This document shows positions 1 through 8,106 of a DNA stretch of 64,000 nt, piece by piece. A program made the position numbers and the translations under genes. The notes below the pieces were generated by a model, which did no database searches, had not been told where the DNA came from, and was given only the letters and a program-made list of their open reading frames with translations. Within the stretch, counting starts at the first letter, position 1. Each line of letters starts with the position of its first letter. Location of the stretch: assembly GCF_000686845.1 (NCBI RefSeq), contig NZ_JMLS01000003.1, positions 347,339-411,338 on the forward strand. The letters run 5' to 3'. Source of the stretch: Paenibacillus sp. UNC451MF. GTDB lineage: Bacteria; Bacillota; Bacilli; Paenibacillales; NBRC-103111.

Positions 1-705
1 GAGCGAGGCATAGAGATCATCCCGGGTATTGAAGTATCGGGATTTGATTTTAAGAGAGAGCGTAGGGTTCATATCCTGGGATACTATATCGAGCCCGGGA
101 ATCCGGCGATTGAGTCGCTGTGCAGTCCGTTGCTGGAGAGGCGTCACCAAGGGTGTCGCCATGCGGTAGACCGATTGATCCAAGCCGGATATTCCATTAC
201 ATGGGATGATGTTTTGAAATATGCAGAAAGCGGAACAGGCGTTTATAAGCAGCACATTATGCATGCTTTAATTGACCAAGGCTACACGACTACGATCTAT
301 GGCGAGTTATATAAAAAGTTGTTTTCCCGAGGCCAGAACGGCGAGCAGCCAGGTATTGCTTATACTCCGACGGAGTATGTCGATGCGTGCGAGGCCGTTC
401 GGGTTATATTGCAGGCTGGAGGTGTCCCCGTGTTGGCACATCCGGGACAATACAGAAGCTTCGAGGCTGTTCCGGAGCTAGTAGAAGCGGGTCTTCAAGG
501 CATTGAAGTATGGCATCCGCTGCATGACCACGAAGATGAAATAAGAGCCCGTGAATTTGCATTGGAGTTCGACCTCATTATGACCGGTGGCTCGGATTTT
601 CATGGATTTTACGGTGAGAAAGAAGTGGAGCTAGGCAGCAAAAGTCCCGGCTTAACTGTAGTGAATGAGCTCAAAGCGCGGAAAGTAGCATTGTCCAGAA
701 GATAG
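1..705 (+). CDS. PHP-domain phosphoesterase, probable phosphoribosyl 1,2-cyclic phosphate phosphodiesterase (5' partial)
   Basis: The reading frame is open from base 1, so the gene starts upstream of the window; 234 codons are visible. PHP-domain metal motifs can be seen: LAHPG near the middle and GSDFHG close to the end, with EVWHPLH between them. The PHP superfamily hydrolyses phosphoesters at a multi-metal site. Its place directly ahead of a complete C-P lyase operon that has no phnP makes it the likely enzyme that opens 5-phosphoribosyl 1,2-cyclic phosphate, as known for PHP proteins in other phn operons (EC 3.1.4.57). The family call is seen; the substrate is inferred from context. The gene is followed after 30 bp by the acetyltransferase. 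Confidence 0.75.
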   Translation, partial: ERGIEIIPGIEVSGFDFKRERRVHILGYYIEPGNPAIESLCSPLLERRHQGCRHAVDRLIQAGYSITWDDVLKYAESGTGVYKQHIMHALIDQGYTTTIYGELYKKLFSRGQNGEQPGIAYTPTEYVDACEAVRVILQAGGVPVLAHPGQYRSFEAVPELVEAGLQGIEVWHPLHDHEDEIRAREFALEFDLIMTGGSDFHGFYGEKEVELGSKSPGLTVVNELKARKVALSRR

Positions 706-735
706 TCGAATTTAACTTAAAGGAGATGACTATGA

Positions 736-1368
736 GTGAAGCACATTCATCAAACCCATTCCAGTATTCCTTCGTCATCCGAGCCGGCTGTTCACGAAAG
801 CAGTCATATATTGAACAGCTTTGCCGGTGAATGGTGTTCCATCGGTCCTAACAACAAGGTGATCGATTCGAGAATTGGAGCCTATACCTACACGATGGAC
901 GATGTGACCATTAATTATACTGAGGTGGGTAAATTCACATCCATTGCTTCTCATGTCTGCATCAATCCAGTCGATCATCCAATGGACAGGGTCACACAGC
1001 ATCATATGACTTACCGACGAGCTGACTACGGATTTGCAGAAACGGACGACGAAGATATTTTTAACTGGAGAAAAAGCAATCGTGTCACTATCGGTCATGA
1101 TGTTTGGATCGGACACGGAGCAATTGTCATGAAGGGAGTCCATATCGGTACAGGTGCGGTTGTCGGGTCGGGAGCCATCGTTACGAAGGATATCGAACCT
1201 TATACGGTTGTAGTAGGAGTTCCGGCCAAGCCTATCAAAACACGATTTCCTCAAGAAATTGTTGATGGTCTGCTGCAGATTGCTTGGTGGGATTGGCCAC
1301 GCGAATTGTTGGAGGAAAGGTTCTATGAACTCAATAACATTAACGAATTCGTTAAAAAATATGGCTAA
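736..1368 (+). CDS. Phosphonate-operon hexapeptide-repeat acetyltransferase
   Basis: This 210-residue protein has left-handed beta-helix hexapeptide repeats (IGHDVWIGHGAIVMKG, then VHIGTGAVVGSGAIV) and the typical C-terminal GVPAKPI segment. It matches the transferase hexapeptide family that recurs in phn operons and is thought to acetylate aminophosphonates or to protect the cell from them; this role is known for the unrelated PhnO and only inferred here. The start is GTG at 736, 11 bases after AAGGAG; an ATG at 732 is in another frame. The gene lies between the PHP gene and phnF and is probably cotranscribed with both. Confidence 0.75.
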   Translation: MKHIHQTHSSIPSSSEPAVHESSHILNSFAGEWCSIGPNNKVIDSRIGAYTYTMDDVTINYTEVGKFTSIASHVCINPVDHPMDRVTQHHMTYRRADYGFAETDDEDIFNWRKSNRVTIGHDVWIGHGAIVMKGVHIGTGAVVGSGAIVTKDIEPYTVVVGVPAKPIKTRFPQEIVDGLLQIAWWDWPRELLEERFYELNNINEFVKKYG

Positions 1369-1388
1369 TCCATTCGGAGGTGACTGGC

Positions 1389-2090
1389 ATGTCAGAAGAA
1401 ATGGATATTATGGATCATCTAATCGCATCGATCCAAGCTGGGAAATATGAGCCTGACGATAAATTACCGTCCGAGAACGAGCTTGCCGACCGTTTTAAAG
1501 TGCCCCGTATGACGGCGCGCAAAGCCTACGAACGCCTTCAGGAGCTAGGCTATATTTACTCCAAGCAGGGTAAAGGCAGCTTTGTCCAGGACCGTAATCT
1601 TCGCATACCCCTGGTGCTCTCTGCAAACAAGAGCTTTAGTCAGAAAATGATCGAGCTCGGCTATGAGTATCAATCAAGAAATATTTTTTGTGACCTTATC
1701 GAGTTTAATAACAAGATCTATGAGTCTCTTGGTGCGGAGGAAGACCAGCGCGTCTATAAAATCGGCCGTCTGCGAATTATTGATGATAGGCCGATAGCGC
1801 TGCATATCTCTTATGTTGCCGAGTCGCTGTTTCCGGGTATCGGAAGCAATGGTCATGAGATTACTTCGATGTTTCAATATTACCAAAGCCAAGGTTATTA
1901 TCATTTTCAATCAAGTGAAACCATTCTTCGATTAACGTATCCTACCAAATATGAAAGAGAGCTTCTGGCCTGTTCCAGTCTGATTCCTTTGCTTGTGCTC
2001 GAATCCGAATGTATGGATGGCGAATCAGGCCGGACATTGGAATACAGCAAAATCATGTACCGTGGAGACTTGTTCACCTACGTCATATAG
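1389..2090 (+). CDS. phnF: GntR-family regulator of phosphonate use (PhnF type)
   Basis: About 233 residues. The N-terminal 70 residues are a GntR winged helix (KLPSENELADRFKVPRMTARKAYERL, here split as KLPSENELADRF and RMTARKAYERL), followed by a linker and a C-terminal UTRA ligand domain of about 150 residues. PhnF proteins repress phn genes and respond to phosphate or phosphonate compounds. The ATG at 1389 follows GGAGGTGA at a good distance; a GTG nine bases upstream is possible. A 98-bp gap with a Pho-box-like repeat separates it from phnG, the natural place for its operator. Confidence 0.8.
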   Translation: MSEEMDIMDHLIASIQAGKYEPDDKLPSENELADRFKVPRMTARKAYERLQELGYIYSKQGKGSFVQDRNLRIPLVLSANKSFSQKMIELGYEYQSRNIFCDLIEFNNKIYESLGAEEDQRVYKIGRLRIIDDRPIALHISYVAESLFPGIGSNGHEITSMFQYYQSQGYYHFQSSETILRLTYPTKYERELLACSSLIPLLVLESECMDGESGRTLEYSKIMYRGDLFTYVI

Positions 2091-2100
2091 AAAAAAAGGA

Positions 2101-2117
2101 TTTACACAAACTTAACA
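2101..2117 (+). promoter_or_regulatory. Putative PhoP (Pho box) direct repeat upstream of phnG
   Basis: Two hexamers, TTTACA and TTAACA, are separated by five bases, which fits the Bacillus PhoP half-site consensus TT(A/C/T)ACA repeated every 11 bases. The site lies in the 98-bp gap between phnF and phnG. A short palindrome GCCAGCCTGGC follows at about 2121-2131 and could be an additional operator. Function is inferred from motif and position only. Confidence 0.45.
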
Positions 2118-2188
2118 GCTGCCAGCCTGGCAACAAGATAAAGTGTGTTGTGGGAAGTTAAGCTTCTCAAGCGGAAGGAGGCATAAAC

Positions 2189-2614
2189 GTGAAACGAAAG
2201 CTAAGAACGGAAACGTTGATTAATGGTTCGCCTCATATAGCTGCGGCTTTGGCTAACGATATTAAAAGTCGATATCAAGTAGATTTGATTGAAGAACCGA
2301 ATCACGGTCTGGTGATGGTTAAGGTAAGAGAAACCGCACAAAAAAGCTTGTTTTACTTGGGGGAAGTGCTTGTAACGGAATGCAAGGTTCGGATCAATGG
2401 TGCGGTAGGTGTAGGTATTGTAAAAGGTGACGAACCGGAGAAAGCCTATGACCTAGCCGTCATAGATGCGGCTTATGCAGCCCAATTGGAGGAAACGGCG
2501 GCTTGGTCTGCTGTTTTACAATCGGAAATCGAGCGAATCGAGACGGAACGGCACGCGTTCCAAGTGAAGGTGTTACGAACCAAGGTTGATTTTGAAACCA
2601 TGGACACAGATTGA
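2189..2614 (+). CDS. phnG: C-P lyase subunit PhnG
   Basis: 141 residues, close to the usual PhnG length. PhnG joins PhnH, PhnI and PhnJ in the C-P lyase core complex, which with PhnM transfers phosphonate to ribose of ATP. The segment FYLGEVLVTECKVRINGAVG is the recognisable PhnG core. The start is GTG at 2189, preceded by GGAAGGAGGC. It is the first gene of the tight phnGHIJKML run; phnH begins 14 bases after its stop. Confidence 0.88.
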   Translation: MKRKLRTETLINGSPHIAAALANDIKSRYQVDLIEEPNHGLVMVKVRETAQKSLFYLGEVLVTECKVRINGAVGVGIVKGDEPEKAYDLAVIDAAYAAQLEETAAWSAVLQSEIERIETERHAFQVKVLRTKVDFETMDTD

Positions 2615-2628
2615 AAGGAGTGTATCCC

Positions 2629-3222
2629 ATGAAGCTGGATATGGTACACGACATACAAACCGCCTATAGAAAATTGATTGACTCCATGTCAAGGCCAGGG
2701 ACCATTTCTGACCTGTCCCTAGAAGCTGGAAAGCTCGACATGGTTCAAGGACTCCTGCCGGCAACCTTAATTATAGCTCAAATGCTGCTCGATACGGAGG
2801 TCACCTTCAAGGTGGTGTCGGAACGGGAAAGTCAGATTGCTCATTTGTTAAGCCAATGGACTTACGCTAAAGAAGCTGTCTTGGATACCGCAGATTTCAT
2901 ATTCGTGATGAGTGACGCTGCACAAGGGGAGCTGCTCCGCACACTGGAAACGGCAAAGATTGGGGATTTAATGGATCCGCACAGCTCTTCGACCATCATC
3001 ATGGAAACCGAGAGCTTATTCGGAGGAATCAAGCTGAGTCTGGCTGGTCCTGGTATTCAAACCAGCTCAAGAGCAGAGATGCTCATAAGTGATGAATGGA
3101 CTGACGCTCGAGCTGTGCGAAATGCCGAGTTTCCGCTAGGGTTGGACATGATCTTTATAGATAAGTTTCATCGTGTGCTTGCCCTGCCTAGGACGACTCA
3201 GGTAGTGAAGGAGGAAGTCTGA
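2629..3222 (+). CDS. phnH: C-P lyase subunit PhnH
   Basis: 197 residues, the normal size of PhnH. The N-terminus (HDIQTAYRKLIDSMSRPG) is characteristic of the family: conserved phrase of the start followed by the F-R-x-L-M-D-S-M-S-R-P-G-like motif. PhnH is a dimeric PLP-fold-derived subunit of the core complex and needs no cofactor. The ATG at 2629 follows AAAGGAG at nine bases. phnI starts two bases after the stop, which suggests translational coupling. Confidence 0.88.
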   Translation: MKLDMVHDIQTAYRKLIDSMSRPGTISDLSLEAGKLDMVQGLLPATLIIAQMLLDTEVTFKVVSERESQIAHLLSQWTYAKEAVLDTADFIFVMSDAAQGELLRTLETAKIGDLMDPHSSSTIIMETESLFGGIKLSLAGPGIQTSSRAEMLISDEWTDARAVRNAEFPLGLDMIFIDKFHRVLALPRTTQVVKEEV

Positions 3223-3224
3223 TT

Positions 3225-4355
3225 ATGGGATATGTTGCCGTCAAAGGCGGAACGCGCGCAATTGAAGAATCGTTACAACGAATTCAATACGAACGATTGC
3301 GGAAGGGCAAAGTATTGGATGTTGAGGCTGTTGAAGCCGGGATGAGAGGGCTTGTTGATCAAGTGATGTCGGAGAGCAGCCTGTACAACGAACAGCTTGC
3401 CGCATTAGCCATTAAACAAGCGGAAGGCAATCCGGAGGAAGCGGTCTTTCTGCTCCGGGCTTACCGCTCAACACTTCCACGAAAGCATTACTCCAGAACA
3501 GTGCATTCTGAGGAAATGCGAGTGGAAAGACGGATTTCCGCTTCGTTCAAGGACATTCCAGGCGGGCAAATTCTTGGAGCCTCTACGGATTACTCCCACC
3601 GACTGCTTGACTTCGACCTCATCAATGAAACCGAAGAAACTATTGCTGATTGGTTGCAGGAATATCACAAGGTGGAAGATACTACGAGCGATGAAAGCTC
3701 TGCAGAAGAGGACAGCCGTTTTCCCAAGGTTCTGGATTATTTGAGAAAAGAAGGCCTTATTACTGATTGCGCCATCAATCCAGCCGAGCCGGACGATGTT
3801 ACCCGAACAAGTCTTACATTTCCTGCGAGCCGTAGCGAAAAGCTTCAAATCTTGACAAGAGGACAGACGGGTGCCGTTACCTCTCTAGCTTACGCCGTCA
3901 TTCGCGGTTACGGGATGGTCCACCCGACAGTTGGAGAGCTGCGTGTCGGAGAAATTCCGGTTTATGTTGACAGTCCGCTGGTTCCCTCCAATGAAGAGGA
4001 TGAATCATATTTTATCGGAGACATCAAAGTAACGGAAGTTGAGATGCTGGTTCCGGCAACGGTAGAGAAAGAGAACGGCAGAAAGGAGCTTCAGCTGGAG
4101 TTCGGTTACGGTCTCTGTTACGGGCAAAATGAGACCAAAGCGATTGCCATGAGCATTTTGGATAAGAGTCTGGAAAGAGGAGATAAAACCATCCCGACGC
4201 AAAACGAGGAATTCGTCCTTTTTCATATCGATTCTGTGGAATCAACAGGGTTCATCTCCCACTTGAAGATGCCGCATTACATTACTTTCCAGTCGAAGTT
4301 GAACGATGTTCGCAAGACGAGAAGAAGTACAAACGACATAAGCGAGGAGGTGTAA
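3225..4355 (+). CDS. phnI: C-P lyase subunit PhnI
   Basis: 376 residues, matching the family. The N-terminus MGYVAVKGGTRAIEES is the hallmark of PhnI. In the presence of PhnG, PhnH and PhnL it catalyses displacement of adenine from ATP by phosphonate; alone it acts as a nucleosidase. The C-terminal region has the conserved phrases GYGLCYGQNETKAIAM and FVLFHIDSVESTGFISHLK. AAGGAGG precedes the ATG. Its stop codon overlaps the phnJ start (TAATG). Confidence 0.92.
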   Translation: MGYVAVKGGTRAIEESLQRIQYERLRKGKVLDVEAVEAGMRGLVDQVMSESSLYNEQLAALAIKQAEGNPEEAVFLLRAYRSTLPRKHYSRTVHSEEMRVERRISASFKDIPGGQILGASTDYSHRLLDFDLINETEETIADWLQEYHKVEDTTSDESSAEEDSRFPKVLDYLRKEGLITDCAINPAEPDDVTRTSLTFPASRSEKLQILTRGQTGAVTSLAYAVIRGYGMVHPTVGELRVGEIPVYVDSPLVPSNEEDESYFIGDIKVTEVEMLVPATVEKENGRKELQLEFGYGLCYGQNETKAIAMSILDKSLERGDKTIPTQNEEFVLFHIDSVESTGFISHLKMPHYITFQSKLNDVRKTRRSTNDISEEV

Positions 4356-5203
4356 TGTCAATGCGAACACAATACAACTTTGCCTTTTTGGATGAAGGGT
4401 CCAAGAGAGAGATCCGCCGTGCTTCGTTAAAAGCCATTGCTATTCCAGGCTATCAGGTCCCTTTTGCCTCGCGCGAACTGCCCATTGGACGTGGATGGGG
4501 TACTGGGGGGCTGCAGCTCACTTTATCTTTAATCGGGAAAAGTGATGTGCTTAAAGTGATTGACCAGGGCTCGGACGAGTCGGTCAATGCGGTTAGTATC
4601 AAGAAGCTGATTGACAAAACGACAGGTGTTCCTACTGTAGATGCTACTCAGGAAGCTACTCTAATCCAATCGCGGCATAGAATTCCGGAAATCCCGCTCA
4701 AGCCGGAGCAAATATTGGTCTTACAGGTTCCGATGCCGGAACCGCTGCGGATGTATGAATCCAGTGAGCTTGAGACTAAACGCCTGCATGGGGAAAAAGA
4801 CTACAGCGGTGCATGGCTGATGCTGTTCGAGCAAATTATGAAATACCGCAGTGTCTCCACGGGGGCAGATCATCCAGTCATGGTGCATGATCGCTATGTT
4901 ATGGCACCTAGCCCTATACCGAAGTTCGACAATCCGAAGATGAACTTCTCTGATGCATTAATCTTGCTGGGAGCGGGAAGGGAGAAAAAGATTTATGCCG
5001 TTCCTCCCTATACACAGGTTGTTTCATTGGCCTTTGACGACGTTCCCTTCGAGCCCGAGTCTTTTCCAGGAAAAAGCTGTAAGCAATGCGGTGCTCGTGA
5101 TGTGTTTATGGATGAGCTATACCATCAAGAGATGGACGAAACCTATTACCAATGCAACGATACGAGCTATTGTCTGGCACGTATGAATCAGCAGTCTTTC
5201 TAA
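4355..5203 (+). CDS. phnJ: Alpha-D-ribose 1-methylphosphonate 5-phosphate C-P lyase PhnJ
   Basis: 282 residues. PhnJ is the radical-SAM enzyme that cleaves the carbon-phosphorus bond. Four cysteines sit at residues 242, 245, 267 and 273 (CKQC and CNDTSYC), with the same spacing as the E. coli set that holds the 4Fe-4S cluster and the catalytic thiol. The conserved glycine in PGYQVPF is residue 32, the position of the glycyl radical described for E. coli. All key residues are intact, so the enzyme should be active. It overlaps phnI by one base and is followed by phnK after 20 bases. Confidence 0.95.
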   Translation: MSMRTQYNFAFLDEGSKREIRRASLKAIAIPGYQVPFASRELPIGRGWGTGGLQLTLSLIGKSDVLKVIDQGSDESVNAVSIKKLIDKTTGVPTVDATQEATLIQSRHRIPEIPLKPEQILVLQVPMPEPLRMYESSELETKRLHGEKDYSGAWLMLFEQIMKYRSVSTGADHPVMVHDRYVMAPSPIPKFDNPKMNFSDALILLGAGREKKIYAVPPYTQVVSLAFDDVPFEPESFPGKSCKQCGARDVFMDELYHQEMDETYYQCNDTSYCLARMNQQSF

Positions 5204-5223
5204 AGAAAAGAGGTGACGTAAAG

Positions 5224-6069
5224 ATGGGTTCATTCGCATCTCCCATTTTGAGTGTAAACCATATGAATAAGCAATTCGGTACAGGCTGTGATCAATGCAG
5301 CAGCCCGGAGAATCGACAACTTGAGAAAAATTACTGTCGTGCTTGCGGCACGGTCTATTCATGCCAGGATATTACGTTCGATCTCTATCCTGGAGAGGTT
5401 CTAGGAATTGTAGGCGAAAGCGGAAGCGGCAAATCGACACTGATGAGGTGCCTCTATTTTGACCAGGAAGTCACCGGAGGCGAGGCTTATTTGCAGCCTT
5501 ACAAGGACGGCGATACCAATATGTTTCAGGAATCGTCACAGCAACAAAAATATATCCGAAACCATCTGATGGGCAAAGTATATCAAAATCCGGTACTGGG
5601 CTTGAGAATGAATTTTTCCTCTATAGGTAATATTGCAGAAAAGATGATTGCAGCCGGAAACCGTCATGTTGCAGCCATGGAATCGCGCGGTAGTGAGCTG
5701 TTGGAGAGGGTTCATATACCGGTTTATCGGATGAAGGAAGCCCCAAAAAATTTTTCCGGTGGTATGCAGCAGCGGGTTCAGATTGCCAAAGCACTTTCCA
5801 ACAATCCGCCCATTTTATTACTGGACGAAGTAACTACGGGTCTAGACTTATCCGTTCAAGCAAATGTTCTGGATTTGATCAAGCATCTCCAAAGAGAACT
5901 GAACATCAGCATGCTGCTTGTGTCACACGACCTTGGCGTAATACGGATGCTTGCGGATCGAACGATGGTGATGCTGGATGGCCGAGTAGTCGAGCAGGGC
6001 TTGACGGATCAAATCCTTGAAGATCCACAGCACGCATATACCCAACAGCTGGTTCATTCCTTGTTGTAA
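5224..6069 (+). CDS. phnK: C-P lyase ABC-type ATPase PhnK with Cys-rich N-terminal insert
   Basis: 281 residues from the ATG at 5224 (GAGGTGACG upstream). It has a Walker A motif GESGSGKST near residue 64, a signature FSGGMQQR, and Walker B ILLLDEV. PhnK docks on the PhnGHIJ core and is not a transporter. Unlike the shorter E. coli protein it carries an insert with CDQC (22, 25) and CRAC plus one more Cys (38, 41, 47) ahead of the first strand, which looks like a zinc ribbon. The insert is seen; metal binding is inferred. phnM follows after 25 bases. Confidence 0.9.
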   Translation: MGSFASPILSVNHMNKQFGTGCDQCSSPENRQLEKNYCRACGTVYSCQDITFDLYPGEVLGIVGESGSGKSTLMRCLYFDQEVTGGEAYLQPYKDGDTNMFQESSQQQKYIRNHLMGKVYQNPVLGLRMNFSSIGNIAEKMIAAGNRHVAAMESRGSELLERVHIPVYRMKEAPKNFSGGMQQRVQIAKALSNNPPILLLDEVTTGLDLSVQANVLDLIKHLQRELNISMLLVSHDLGVIRMLADRTMVMLDGRVVEQGLTDQILEDPQHAYTQQLVHSLL

Positions 6070-6094
6070 CGAATCCACGATAGGAGGACATAGG

Positions 6095-7276
6095 ATGTAT
6101 CTTATAACGAACGGCATCATTGTTACTGAAGAATCGCTTTTGGAAGGTTTTGATCTTCTCGTTGAAGAGGATCGTATTGCTCAGATCGCCCACCAAGGAG
6201 AGATTGTCCCACCTATCGGAACGGAAGTCATCGATGCGCGTGGAGGCTATGTGACACCGGGGATGATTGATATCCATTCGGATTACATCGAGCATATGAC
6301 GGCACCAAGACCGACTTCGCTAATCGATTTTCAGCTGGGTCTTCGTGAAACGGAGAGAGAGCTTGTGTCTCACGGGATTACGACGATGTATCATTCCTTG
6401 TCCATCTTCAAATCTGCGGATTACAAGTACCGTCCTATCCGTGAACCGGAGAATGTCCGTAAGCTGATCGATTTGATTGATCGGACACATTACAGCAAGC
6501 ATTTAATCCGTCATCGGTTTCATGCCAGATTCGAGATTGACAATCTGGATCAAATCGACAATTTGAAAAGCTATATTAACGAAGAAAAAGTACACCTGGT
6601 TTCGTTTATGGATCATACCCCTGGACAAGGACAGTACAGAGATTTGGAAGTGTATAAAAAGACGGTCCGTGGTTACGACCATCTGACCGATGATAATATA
6701 GCCGTGCTCATAGCCAATCATCAGACGAAGGAGAAAATGACGGTTGACGCGATACGGGAAATCGCCGAAATGGCAAGAGAAAGAAACATTGCAATAGCTT
6801 CACATGATGACGATTCATTAGAGAAGCTGGATTTGGTACAGAGCTTCGGCACTGTCATTAGTGAGTTCCCTATTACACTCGACATTGCGCGAAAAGCGAA
6901 AGAGAAGGGATTATTCACGGTAGCGGGTGCGCCGAACGTCATTCTGGGCGGCTCGCACAGCGGCAATCTTTGTGCAGCAGAAGCAATTCAAGATGGATGT
7001 ATCGATATTTTGTGCAGCGATTACTATCCTGCAGCAATGCTTCACGCGGTATTCCAACTGGCGAGTTCATCTGGGCAGGAATTAGCAGAGTTGTTCAAGC
7101 TCGTCACACTACACCCTGCACAAGCGGTCAACATCGATGCGGAATACGGCTCTGTCCGGGAAGGGAAGAAAGCAGACCTGCTTATCATTGAGAGATTGGA
7201 GCCAGACGAGTTTCCGGTCGTGACTGCTGTGATCGTAGACGGGAAATTAATTCAAAAAATGAATTACAGGAACTAA
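6095..7276 (+). CDS. phnM: Alpha-D-ribose 1-methylphosphonate 5-triphosphate diphosphatase PhnM
   Basis: 393 residues, an amidohydrolase-superfamily enzyme. It removes pyrophosphate from the ribose triphosphonate made by PhnGHIL. Visible motifs are GMIDIHSDYIEH (metal-binding), ASHDDDS, GAPNVILGGSHSGN and DILCSDYYP (catalytic Asp region). The ATG at 6095 follows TAGGAGG. It lies between phnK and phnL, so the catalytic and ATPase genes are one transcription unit. Confidence 0.92.
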   Translation: MYLITNGIIVTEESLLEGFDLLVEEDRIAQIAHQGEIVPPIGTEVIDARGGYVTPGMIDIHSDYIEHMTAPRPTSLIDFQLGLRETERELVSHGITTMYHSLSIFKSADYKYRPIREPENVRKLIDLIDRTHYSKHLIRHRFHARFEIDNLDQIDNLKSYINEEKVHLVSFMDHTPGQGQYRDLEVYKKTVRGYDHLTDDNIAVLIANHQTKEKMTVDAIREIAEMARERNIAIASHDDDSLEKLDLVQSFGTVISEFPITLDIARKAKEKGLFTVAGAPNVILGGSHSGNLCAAEAIQDGCIDILCSDYYPAAMLHAVFQLASSSGQELAELFKLVTLHPAQAVNIDAEYGSVREGKKADLLIIERLEPDEFPVVTAVIVDGKLIQKMNYRN

Positions 7277-7290
7277 CAGGAGGTGATGGC

Positions 7291-8019
7291 ATGGAGAACC
7301 TGCTGTCGATAGAACATTTGTCCAAATCATTTACGCTGCACAATCTAGATAAACATATTTCTGCGGTTGAAGATGTAAGTCTGCATCTTAAAGAAGGAGA
7401 ATTTGTGGGAATAACGGGGAAGAGCGGAAGCGGCAAATCTACCGTTCTAAGATGCATCTACCGTACCTACCTGCCTCATTCAGGGAGCATCTGGTACAAC
7501 TCGGAAAGGTTTGGCCGCATCGATTTGGCTTCTGCTACGGAACGGACCATCATTGAGCTTCGCAAGCTAGAAATCGGTTATGTATCCCAATTTCTGAACG
7601 TTATGCCCCGCACGACAGCAAGGGAGCTGGTACGAAATGCCATTGTGGAAATGGGGCATGACACGGACTACGCAGATATTGAAACGGTGAAGATGCTGGA
7701 GCATTTCGAATTGGATCGAAGCTTGTGGGACAGCTATCCGGCAACCTTCTCAGGAGGCGAGAAGCTTCGATTAAATATCGCGAGAGCGATGGTTAAACGT
7801 CCGAGGCTGCTGCTGCTGGATGAACCTACGGCAAGCCTTGATCATGGTTCTAAACTGAAAGTGAAGGTATTGATAGAGCAGCTAATGAAGGAGGGTGCCA
7901 CAATGCTAGGCATCTTTCATGACTTGGAGTTTATGCAGCATTTATGCGATAGAGAGTATCAAATCAGAGATGGGAACATATTTACATCCGAAAAAAAGGA
8001 AAAGCTTACAACATCTTAA
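7291..8019 (+). CDS. phnL: C-P lyase ABC-type ATPase PhnL
   Basis: 242 residues with Walker A GKSGSGKST, the signature FSGGEKLRLNIARA and Walker B LLLLDEPTASLD, followed by an H-loop (GIFHD). PhnL is needed with PhnGHI for the first nucleophilic step and associates with the core complex. The start ATG at 7291 has AGGAGGTGATGGC upstream. An 87-bp gap with no clear terminator separates it from phnD. Confidence 0.88.
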   Translation: MENLLSIEHLSKSFTLHNLDKHISAVEDVSLHLKEGEFVGITGKSGSGKSTVLRCIYRTYLPHSGSIWYNSERFGRIDLASATERTIIELRKLEIGYVSQFLNVMPRTTARELVRNAIVEMGHDTDYADIETVKMLEHFELDRSLWDSYPATFSGGEKLRLNIARAMVKRPRLLLLDEPTASLDHGSKLKVKVLIEQLMKEGATMLGIFHDLEFMQHLCDREYQIRDGNIFTSEKKEKLTTS

Positions 8020-8106
8020 AGTAGTCAAAACATTCAGATAATAGTTGGGAACTATACTAGACTTGTCCAAAATAAAAACCATGGGTTCATCGGGAGGAGT
8101 TTAAAA

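Noticed and set aside
8020..8106. Promoter or mobile repeat between phnL and phnD
   Set aside because: A TATACT box is present but no -35 box at a proper distance, and resemblance of GACTTGTCC to words near 21215 is too short to call a repeat.
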